This document shows, piece by piece, positions 51,501 to 63,500 of a stretch of 64,000 nucleotides of DNA. Location of the stretch: positions 6,686,204 to 6,750,203 of the forward strand of contig NC_061785.1 of the NCBI RefSeq assembly GCF_022458985.1, given 5' to 3'. Within the stretch, counting starts at the first letter, position 1. Every line of letters begins with the position of its first letter. Source of the DNA: Mugil cephalus. Taxonomy: Eukaryota > Chordata > Actinopteri > Mugiliformes > Mugilidae. The notes beneath the pieces are model-generated. The model was not told the DNA's origin. It saw only the letters and a list, made by a program, of their open reading frames with translations, and searched no databases. A program made the translations under genes and the position numbers.

Positions 51501-54500
51501 ACTCCATCTTTGTGTCACATGCGCCCTTTCTTTCTAACCTCTCTTCCCAGCCGTCTCCCGCCCTCCCCCCCGTGTTGCCTCTCCATCTCCAGAGTTGAAC
51601 GGTTCAATGCTAGCCTCTTTTCCCCCACTGATGGACTTGAGATGGAAATAGCACCGCGTCCTCCGCCTCCCCTCGGCCGATGGTCAATGCCATCCGGAAA
51701 GGGACGGTGTCACACCGTCCCAGTCCATTTACCACCTTGACGGGGGGACACCTCGGGGTAAAAACCCACGGGATGCGTTTAAAAAGTGAGCTGCGAGCGA
51801 CAGTCGCTGAAAGAAGTCTTTTAAGCTGTGACATCCTGAGTCAGCTCTGAGCGGCTGCTCTGTAGTCAACGCGGTCAACAGACGAGGCGGCTGCCACCCG
51901 GATCCCCGCAAATCCGACGACTAGGTGATACTTTCCTGCTGCAGGGAGGAGGCATGGGGGGAGCAGTGGACCGTTAAGGAATCAGAAAAATGACAAAGCA
52001 ACTCTGAGGGAGTTGAGAAATACTGTGAGCTTGTGGTGCCTTTGTACTAAAAGACCATATATCAGCCCAAGCTGGCGGCGACTGGAGGTCATAAAGAGCC
52101 AGAGTCTTCTACAGAGTACTGTTTACTACGCTGGATCTGCGGTTGGTTCTGCTGGCTCGTCTGTTTGCGCATCTGACGGGACAGCAGGGTATCTCTTGGA
52201 CCCGTTTAAATGGAAAGTCTAATTTCCTGAGTTGGGGAAACAGTTTACTTCAGACTTTGGCGAGTTTATACAGAGACGACATGGAGGCTACAAGCAAGAC
52301 GTGTTGCATGACAACGATGAGATCAAAGAAAACAGATCAGAGGAAGCCGTGACATATGATTAATTAACAGTTTTAGCGCGTGAGAAGTGCGCATGCAACT
52401 AGCAAACGAGAATCATGTTTGACGCTAATGGTATAACCCGAGGGTCTTCAATGCTTCTTAGATCAAGGAGCCCCAAACTGATGGAGCTCCAACCTACTAT
52501 ATGTGTTCTATATGAAACTCGGCCTAGTGCTATATATAAATATACATTATTGTTATAATTTTGCATTCAGTATTAAGCTATTCAAATAAAACACAGGTTC
52601 AAATATTCGTTTTGTATTTCAAACATGTGCAACAGTTGTGTGGCCGTGCAACTGTCGTAAACATACCTGACATAAACATATCTACCTGGTGTATGTATAA
52701 CTAACAGACAATAGTCAAAGTAACTAATTGACAGATTCAAGTTTTAACTTTAAACTTAGCTAAATGTAGTCAGGACAGTGAATCGCTAAGACAAGAGTCA
52801 GTGTGTAATATGCGGCCTTGTGATTGGCTCAGCAGCGATAGGGGCGGGGCCTACTGTGTACAGGAGGCTTAGATTGACAGGTCTGGTGTGGCGCTCTATG
52901 TGAAACGGTCATGTATCACCGAATGAGTGAAGTGCTGACTGATAAATAACTTCTTCTGACTCCATTTATCCCTTTACTAAAATATGTTGGATTAATGTTA
53001 ATGTGTATTTAAAGATATTTAAATGAGAGGGAGAAAACTAAAAAATATATATAAAAAATGTCGAATCAACCAACAATTATGCGACCCCCCCCCTGCAGTA
53101 CCATCGCAGACCCTCTGTTGAAGACCTATGGTTTAACATACAAGGTCTCAAATGGGGCTGGGTTTCTTAACAAAAGTTATCTGAGTTTAGTTCAATATGA
53201 CCAAAAGTTTAATCCAAGGAACTAGTGATTTGTTGTAAGAGCAGATCTTGTAGATTTTATAACAGTAAATCTACATGCTGGGATAGATTAAAGATTCAAG
53301 AAACATAAAGAACTTTTGCCCGGCTTAATGGCACACATGAATACGTGGACATTTAAACAAGACTGGGATGCAATAGAAAAAACACTCTTAAGTAAAAAAA
53401 CAAAAAATATGTACAAGAAAATGTACACATTAGATAGATGAAAAAACAGTTGGGTTATGTCACAGAAGGTTTATCGAACTTTGTATAGAGTCAAAGGTTT
53501 ACAGCTTTCAGCTCTTGATTACATTCAGTCATTTACAGTATCTTTTTTTTTGGATGAGCTACTACTCTTTGTTTATTCAATTTGTTATTAACCTTCTGAG
53601 GGTGTCCTGTGGTGTCTGGCAACAGGATGTTGATGTCCTTTGGGTCCTGTGAGTTGAGGGGAGGGGCCTCTGTGGATCATCCCACAGATACTTGATCAGT
53701 TTGGGATCTAGTGAATTAGGAGGCCAGGTCAACACCACCATCACCATCAAGGAGTGTCATTGCTATGGGGTGGGGGTGTCTGGTCTGACCTAGGTGAATG
53801 CTACATGTCTATTCCAGGTCCAAAAGTTTCCCAGCAGAACACTTAATTGTCACAAGATGGTGACATCTCCTGTCAGTGGTCATAATGTTGTGGCTGATAG
53901 GAGTACATGCAGATGTTATTTTTATAATCTGGATTCAGCTTTTGAGATCTTCGTGGCTTCATCAAGGGTTTGTTAGATGTTAGTTTGACTTAACATGCTT
54001 CAAAAAAAAAAAAAAATGCACAACGTGCAATTGCAAATTCAACAGTAGCAACAATGAGTCGACTGAAGCACAGATTAAATAAACTCTCTGGTTTATACAA
54101 TGAGCTCGAGCAACAGTGGTTCATAAAACAGAAGCTAACTTCAAAGTAGAACATCTACGTTAGTTAAGTCACAAAGAAAAAGAGATTAGTATCGGTGACG
54201 TCTATGTTAATTCAATTACAAACCAGTCTATCACACATGTCCTCCTGACTCAACAAGTAGCTCAAAGGCGGACCGGCCTGGCTCTGACGGATCGTAAACT
54301 CTCCATATAAAAGATTTTGTGACTACTTGACTTTTAGGCATTTTGTCATGATTTAACTCCGGCGGCTGAAATATAGACTCAGATAGTGCATGTGTCTCCT
54401 ACTTCTCTTTTGATTTAAAACATAAAACCTCAGAGAAAATCGTCCTTCCACATATCACTTTGACTATTTCTTGCCAGTAATGAAAGTGCAGTCGTCTAAT

Positions 54501-57500
54501 ATTTTCAGTGTGCCTCGACGTTTGCAGCCAGCTCTCTTTAGTGGAAATCATCCTTCAGGTTTTTCCTCTGGTTTATCTTTTCACAGACTGTATATTTCAT
54601 TCTCGGTTCCAACCAGAATACGAGGTTTAACATTTCATTTTGTTAACACAGTCTCCAGTCGTGGATCATAAACCTTCATGGAGACCGGGGTTATTTCAGG
54701 GAGGTGATACACCCTAAACTATCTGCGCTATCTTGTGTAGCACTTGATTTATTAATTTATTTATTTCGGCCACAGAGTAGTCATACCTTCAGTCCGCTCA
54801 CACACACAAACCACAGCTAGGGGCTTGTGCAGCGAGCCATGAACTGAACCAGCTGAATGTGCTGTACGAGGAGGCGTCAAATAAAACCAGAAAAGCACTC
54901 GGAGAGCGAGCCCTCACCTCACAAGTCTCTGTAATAAACCTCTTTATATTTTATTTTTCATAATAAAAGATTTCTAACCTGCACGTGAACCCCCGATCTG
55001 CAATAAAAACCACACGGCGACATCCAATCATTGCTAGACTGTTTTCACAGAACAGGTAATAATTTACATAAAGAGAAGAGAAAGACTCACGATCTCCAAA
55101 TTATACTTTTTTTTTTTAATTTCCCATCTGGAATTAAAATTATTTGTAGCTAAATTTATTTGAATTTGAACCAATTAACAATATTTACAAAAATTAGCTT
55201 GTAGTGGATATTTTGGGCCTTCGGACCTTCGGACCTTTGGATGGAAATGGGACTTCTGGGGGTTTCTGTGTCCTGTGAATGTTTTGGGGTCTTTGGGTCC
55301 TATGGAAAGACTTTCACTTCCACGCTGCAAGAAGTAACGCTACCGCAGGTCCTTCATCTCAACTGCCATCTGTATAACACTAACAAGTTAACAATAACTG
55401 TGAGACAATGTGCACAATAATCTACTTTTTTTTGCATTGCACTGCCTTTTCTTGCAAAAACTATCTCACCGTCTACATTTTAAATATTCCAATATTTAGC
55501 ATTTTTAATTCCCATTCCACATTGTATTCATTATCAACATGTTACAATCCCTTGTGCCAAGATCCCAGGCAAAACACATTTAGAAGCCCAGTCCAACTGA
55601 AACCCAACCAGCAGGCTAGCAGTCAGCTAGCAGCTAGCAACCAACAAGAAGACACCAGCTAACTAGCCTAGCCAACATGTCTAAGTTACCTCCACACTAA
55701 TGAATGTCATGTCCTATAGAAGACTGTACTGTTAAGAGACGGTCAGTATCATTTACTTCTAAACTGTGGTATTATGAACTAGAGGTATGTGGGGATTGAC
55801 TCTTTGAAGACAGCCTAAAGTGGCCATTTGAGGAACTGCAGTATTTGGCTTAGTTTTCCAGCCCTGGATGTTTCTGATTTCTGCTGTATATATGTACATT
55901 ACCCACACATTTATGTTCATATTTCATATTTACTCTTCTTTAAGGTCTGTTTTGTTCTCCACCAACTTGTGAGGGATATATCTGACTTTTCATCTGGCTG
56001 CTATGACGTTAGTCAGCTCTTTGCTAACATCAACCTCCCATCGGTAAAGTAAAGAGGGATTATTAGAGCTTTCTATCAGGAAAACAATGCTAGTACGACT
56101 TTCACATTATAGCCTATATACAGTCATTAGGTTCATTGTTGCTATGAAACTGTCAATTTTCCAAAAACATAAATCACCAACCTTGAACAATTACATTAAT
56201 TGACCCTTGGTCTGACCTTTTACTAAATATGAAGTCGTTGTGTTCCCATAGAAACACAGTTGCGTGTTTTCAGTACAGTTTCAGATGGGAACGAGAAACC
56301 TCGCTGCTTCCTTGTACGGTATTTATAAGCACCTTCAAGTCTTCCTCCAAGCAGCAGCAGCAGCTTAACATCAAACACGTCCCTCATACAGCATTCTTAT
56401 ACACCCACTACATGCTAAAAATGTAATCCAAACACAGGATTTAATTTGCATTAAAGATCAAGTGTGGGTTCCCCCCTCACCTGCTCCTCTGGTTGTGTTT
56501 ACATTGTGCCGCGGTGCGAATTCAGTGCAGGGCTCATGTGTGTGGGTGGAAGAGCAATTATAGGTTTTAAATCATCCTGTAATCAAGACAATAAAAGTGA
56601 TGCAACTGAACTAAGCCTGTGTTCAATCTCTACGATTCTTCTTCTTCTGATTATTATTATTATTATCATTACACAGTGATTAGAACGCAGCTGCCTTTTC
56701 ATCCAGCCCTGGCCTGTCGAGTTTGGACCATAAACAGTGTAAAGATCATTGGAACTGCTCCTCAAAAGTGAAGCCAAAGCAAGTAGAGCTCCCCCTAGTG
56801 ACTGGCTGCAGTATAGGTCATAAGCTCCACCTCCTCCACGTTAGTGGGTGGGAATTAAAACACTAAAATACATGTCAATTTTTTTTTCAAGGATAGTTTT
56901 TGTGATTTTAGGCAGTTAAGTGTCATTTTTTTGGATATGTTTTAGTTAGTTATATGGCGCTATAGAAACAGGATGTGACATAATGACAACTACCAGTTGC
57001 CATGCCAACTGCTTCATAAAACGGTCTGTGGGGCTGTGAGAGTTGGATTGTTTTTTTTTAAAACAAGTATAGAGTATAACCCAACATGTCCGTGAAACCG
57101 GTGGAGGTAGAGCAGAGCATAGTATTAATTAAGCGGCTGTGGTCGGCTCATCGATATCGTGTCTCCACTCTGCAACCTTACTGATCAGACTCTGACACAA
57201 AACTCCCAAGATGGAGACGCCCACATCCCTCGGATAATAGCATCAGTTTGGCCAATGCAAGGAAGTGGAGACTCATATTTTTATACAATCTATGGTTAGG
57301 ACGGGATCATCAATTTAAAGTCACATTGAATACATTTTTTAAGTAAAAGGTGGTTCTGGGCAAAATAATAGAAGAAGAAGCCTTAACACCCACTGGGCAT
57401 ATATTAAAGCATGTGTTAGACAGAACCATTTTACAAAACTGACATTCGCTGTCAAGACCCTTTATGTGCTTAGATTTAATTGAGGGTTGTTGAATTAAAG

Positions 57501-60500
57501 CAGTCTGCAGCGGTTACTCAACTCCAGTGGGGCGCTAAGATTATTTACTTGTCTAGCAACACACAAGTTAACTTCACATTCTTTTTAAAATCCGTTATGA
57601 TTTCATTTATGGAGATCAATCACTAAGTGTAATTTTCTCTAGTTTCAGATAAAGTTTGCACAGTGCTGTCAATATAACTGTATATTCAAGTCATATATCT
57701 ATATTTTGTTCTTATTTGTACACATATTTATATTAAATTCCTTTCTCCTCTTTTATTTTTTTTAAACTACTGTTTATGCTGAGCGTCTTGCAGAGCTGAA
57801 AACAAAATCTTGTTGCACTCTACCACCTGTTTTTCTGCGACAACAATATAGGATATTCTATTATATATTCTACTCTACACTATAAAGGAAGTCAAGGTCA
57901 AATATGGCCGCTCTAGTGTGAAGTCAGAGCAGAGACTTTATTGTTTTTGCTCTGAGCGGAGTGTGTAAAGTCAGCTTGATGTCTCAATCTGCTCACTTAA
58001 TAAGCCACCGGAGGGTCTGAAGTCTCCTGTTAGGTCTTTTGTTCTATCCGGGGCCTTTCAGAGCCAACTTGCTTCGAGTCTCTGCTGTCTTGTCGAATTG
58101 CCAATGAAGAGGGCTCTGATCAATTAGGTCTGCAGAGATACTCCCAGAGGGAGCCGTGATGGGGATGAAATCAATGGTATTCAAATGAACGTCGCCCACA
58201 TTACAGCAAGCCAGGCATTTTCTTAAGATTACATTAGTTATTCCCCCTGTTGTAAGAACAGATGACTGGGATAACGTCTAAAGCTGCCTCTTCTCACATC
58301 TTCTTCCTTTGAGGCAGTGTGGGCGTGGCATTACACCCGACCTCCCACACATCCTGCAGCAGAAAACAGGGGAACACACGGGTCTGCTAATTGGCCACAA
58401 CGTGTACGAATTGTACATGTATAGCCTAGTATGCAAATTGTTTCACGCTGTACTTCCTTGTCCTGACCTTTCAAGGGTTAGCTCACAGCTGCATGCTAAG
58501 ATGAGGGGGATTTCGCGGTTGAAATAAGCTCAGGAACAACTTAATGGCAGCTAAACCAAATGCACACTGGGATGAAATTGACGAACACAGTGGTAACTGT
58601 TATATTCGTTCATGTTGAATTGAGAGGAGCAGGAAACTTAATAATGAACACTCTTGGACAAAAGGCACTGCAGGGAGGGCAGGGTAGTCAAAAACACAAA
58701 TACAAAATAGAAAAAGAAGAAGTTAGGAGCTGAACCGAAATACAAGGAACCCCTCTGCAAAGCAAAGGATAGGACGGACTGTACGGTATATGGCTTTAGA
58801 GGGGGTGATGAAGGTGAATCTAATGAGGTCGGAGCACACAAGGAGAAAAAAATCAAACAATCAAAGGAGGTAAAACTAAGATAAGAAACACCAAGGAAGA
58901 AGTTTACAAGATAAACAAGAAACAAAGGGCAAAAAACTCAGTAAGGGTTTTACAGAAAAAGTCCACACCACGACAACAACATAATGGGGGTCAACTTTGA
59001 TATTGAACTCGTTAAACAGTCTCTCGCTAAATGAAAAGTGGCTGTGATGTTCTTCCTCTTTAAGACGTTGAGCTAATGTCTTGGGAAATAATTAATAGAA
59101 TTTTTAAGGAGCTTTACGATTAATTATTATTATAACTAATTATATTACTCTGTAAGTCAAATTGTCATTTGTCCAATAAAATTCAACAAGGAGACTGAAA
59201 ATGATGTACTTATACCAGTTAGCCAACATTAAAACCATTAACCAGGTTCGAGAACAAGACCACGAACCTGGTTAATGGTCGCTCTATTGCTCTATTTCCC
59301 CTGAGATGTGTCTCCACTCTGAGTCTGACTCCCTGGGTCCCTCATACCATCAATTGTCGACAAATTCCACCTCCTTCGTGTCTTTCCCTCAGCCCTTCTT
59401 ATCCCATCCCTCCACACATGTCATCCCATTCCTTGACCCTTTCCAACCCATTTCCTCAACCTTCTTGTCATGGAAATTTTCCTCTCTGCTGGTGAGTAAG
59501 GAAATAGAGACTTCTGCCGGCCAACAAGGGTTTTATTTCTTTAAAGAAAGGTCAGTCGACACATTCTCCATCCCATCTTCTCAACCTTTTCCATTCCATC
59601 TTCTCAACCTTTTCCATTCCATCTCCTTCAACCCTTTCCATCCAATCCACTTGACTCTTTCCATCCCATCCCCCTCAATCCCTTATCATTCATCCCCTTC
59701 AACCTATCTTATTCCATCCCCTCTTATCCCTCCATACATTTCCCTCCTGTCCTCTCTACCAACATCTTTGCATCAATTAAAATGTCTTGACAATGTTCTG
59801 CTGGGAAAAGTTGGGTCCTGTCATTGATGCTACTTTCACGCATACCCCACCTCAAAACTTTGAGACACATGGAACAGCTAAAGGAACATGACAAAGAACC
59901 CCAGGTGCTGACCCACCGTAAAACAACTCCCTGGATCCCAATCCGATCAGCCAAGGAGCCGGAACAAGTGATCCATGGAAGTCCCACGCTGAAACCCACT
60001 GCACCCAGAGGACTCGCTGCCAATGTCCTTAATCCAGACACCACAGGACCATCCCAGAGGTTCCAGGTCTACGCCTCAATGGGTCAGACAGGTTTAGCAA
60101 TACAAGAAAGCTCTCAATGTTACTAGGTTTTTTAAAAAATGTGGCTTGCAGGTATTCTTATAGTTGCACTTCCTCCCATGGCCCATTAGTGACAAGAGAC
60201 AGAACCAGGACATGTAACTTAAAACTAAGGTTGTGTATGAAATGTGTGCAGAGATATGCACTTTCTCTTTTTTTATTATTTACATTGAATACAAAAAGAG
60301 CGTTTGACTGAAATATTGAAGAAGTAAACATGGTGTTCACATAGTCTCGTCCCTCCTCCACAACAGTTTCTAAAAGAGAGGTTGTTTTTTTCTCAGCTAG
60401 GAACGGACCCCGTGGAGAAAAATGAAGCCTGGTGGGAGTTCTGTGCTGAGCCCTCAGCAACAAAAGCAATTACTGTAGACTTTTCCAACTAATGGATCCG

Positions 60501-63500
60501 ACTGAAGACTCAGCCTCTCCTTTCCTGAGTCACAACCATGTTGTCACCCACCACGAGCAATGACACCCGCACCCGGCGCTCGCCACAAGCTGCATGACCT
60601 CAGACAATGGCTGCCGCTAAAAGAAGTCAGCATTGTGATAATGTGTGTCACGTCATTTCATTGTCTAGAGCTGATGTACAAGGGAGACCATATAGCTTTT
60701 AATTATTCTAATGTAAATGATTGAGCAATGGAAACCATGGCTGCCAACCATCGCTGATCAGCCACAACATTATGACCACTAACAGGAGACCTGAATAACA
60801 CTGAGCATCTTGTGACAATTCAATGTTTTGCTGGGAAACTTTCTTTTTATTCATGTGGATGTTACTTAGACATGTAGCACCGACCCAGACCAGATCAGAA
60901 CCGGCACCCCCACCCCATAGCAATGACACTCTTTGATGACCCCAGCAAGATGGAGCCTGACACAGACACATAAACAGTTTAGGAATAGAAAGTGTTGACC
61001 TGGCATCTAAAAAAGAGAGACTGTGTTACCAGACACCAACTCAGAAAGCCCATGTCCATTCTCTGATAAGTCACTATTTTGGGGGCTCAAGGGAGACCTG
61101 TATCAGGAAGGTGGTCATAATGTTATGACTGATCAGTTTAATTATACCAGAAATTTGGGATCTGACTTACTTTCATCAGACCCGGTGTTCTCCTCCGTGT
61201 TTTTGATGTAATCATCCTGGAAAGAAAACATATTTGCATTAATGGATTTAGCAATTCACATTATGCAACTCGTGCTTGATTAAAATGCAGAAGAGGGCAA
61301 ATAATCAGGGAAGATAAGAGAAAAGCAAAATGAAAGGCATGAATGGCACTTCAAAAACTGAGTGTGAGTTTAGAAATTCTAATTTACACAGCTCTTACAC
61401 TGAATAGATTGTCTCTCAAGCGACAGAAGCAAATTATCATAACACACCTTTAGGATTGTCCTCAGTTCAAGGTTTAATTAAAATGAAATGTTCTGTGATA
61501 TATTCTGCATGTTAGACTGACTGAGGTATCTTTATTCATCACACTAGATGCCAGAAAAATGAAATGGAACCAAGTTCTTCCACAAAAATAACGTGGAATT
61601 GTGCAAATGATTAATTGCTACAGAATGTCACTTCTTTTGCTGATGACACTGCATGTTATAAATAAAATTATTATAAGGTAAACAGATAAAAAAGTCCAGG
61701 ATACTCAGTGATTAGGATACTAATATAAAGTTTAATTTTGCTTTTCATTGTTAAACCAAACCAATGGATGGATTTCTTTTTTTGTGTTCCTTTTGTGTTA
61801 AACAATACTCTACTAAAAATGCCTTCATTTTTCGCACAGCAATTGAATATTTCTTTTGGTTTATTTTGTTTCAATGACAGTTAATCACTCTTCCTGATCC
61901 TAATAACACTCACATACCTAAACTGCTACACATTTAAGCGCACTGCTAGGTCTGATTTAGGCACTGAGGGTCCCCACACTTAATGGAAATCACGGTGGCT
62001 GGGTGCCTTCTCAAGCTGTTTAAAACAAAACTAGCTATATTTTACACCTATGTTGTTGTTCAAAGTTTGGATATTTGTCTATACACATTAGATCTGATAT
62101 TACAATTCATTTCTGTGTCATACATGCTGTGTGGTGGGAGGAGGGGACAATTTAGTTGAGTAACCAGATGATAAGATACATCTAAATCACCATCTGTGCA
62201 AACTTTTGTACATAAAAAGGAAAAATTATAATTCAGATTCAGATAAGTAAAACAGATTCTCAAAACATAAAACCTATAGGTTTGTTCTTTGTTTATTGTA
62301 TTTGGTCTGTAATCCTTCCTTTAAAAGCAGAATTCCCCGTTTTTATGTGAGCACCATCAAGATTTTCCTTGATACTATTTTGCTGCTTAATTGTTCTCAT
62401 CACTGAAGAAACCCAAAATTTACAGGTCCTTGGTTATATTTGTAACTCCAATTTTTCTGTCATACTCCAACTTCATGTAGTATCTCCTTCACCTGTAGCA
62501 AACAATCATTTGCTAGTTTATCTGGATTAGCGTAATTAGCTCAATGTCCATTTGGCGAGGGCTTGAATGTAGAAAATTTTGAATTGGGGACAAAGTATTA
62601 GGAAAAATGTCAGTCCGCGTTGCTGTCCAGCGATTTAAAAATTAGTTTGGAAAACTGAGGGACTACTTCCAAGGACAATAAGTCATAAGGATGATAAAAA
62701 GTGTTCTGTTGGGATGCCATTATAAGAAGCTTTCACATATATCCCAAACTCTCCATGGACGGGCCGAATCATATGAATCATTGGCTGTTTTAGCTTCTAA
62801 CACAAAGTAAACAGCACAAAGCAAAAGTCAGAGAGCTTAAATGTATCTCGTAAAAGGAAACTTAACTATCCGAGCTCCTGTACTGCTGCAGAGGGAATAT
62901 TTGCGAGCTAACTCTGTTTTTTAGAGTGTGTCCCTTGCGGCATCCGCGCTGGAATGATAATAAAAATCCTGCGCCCCTCCACCCCCACTCCTCACCCCCC
63001 ACCCTCCCCTCCTTTCCTTGCTGTATCCATTCTGACCCATTTCTCTCTATGTCAGGACAGAGAGGATCAACTATAAAGTGGTTACTACTCGGCACGAGGC
63101 CCAGAGAGGACCCCGAGGATCGGGTCTGTTCAGTTTAGCTCGGCCTTATTCTGCTCAGGGGACACAAAGACTGAGCTCTCAAGTCAAGCTGAACAAGTAT
63201 AGCCGAAGGCAGCTTAAACACTGTGCACAGGCCGAGGAGTTAAAGGCATAGTTTTTATGTTTATTTTTTCCTGTACGGAAATACACAAGTTAAAAAGAAG
63301 AAAAAAGAAAAAGAAAGAAATTCTATTTATGCTGCGGATATTATTAGTGATACTAAAGATAATCTCATCCAAGGCAGCAGTTTGTATTTGTCAGGTGATT
63401 TTATGTTACGTTATTGTATTGTTTTTTTTTTTTTTCGTGCTCTAACCACAATGAGCTCTTAATCCTGGAGCAGGTGACACCAATGGCCTAAAAGAAACGT

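Larger units (their letters stand above)
51058..61170 (-). other. Large spock2 intron
   Basis: About 10.1 kb between the 50943-51057 and 61171-61216 exons. It is loaded with mobile-element remnants (52441-53131, 53590-53915, 55674-55710, 56722-57010, 59835-60095, 60754-61136), a perfect hairpin (59234-59279) and a minisatellite (59560-59750). No nested gene was recognised on either strand. Confidence 0.6.

Noticed and set aside
59306-59827. A 173-codon open frame on the plus strand
   Set aside because: It is low-complexity (Pro/Ser/Phe/Leu) and is produced by the pyrimidine-rich minisatellite; no splice context or homology.
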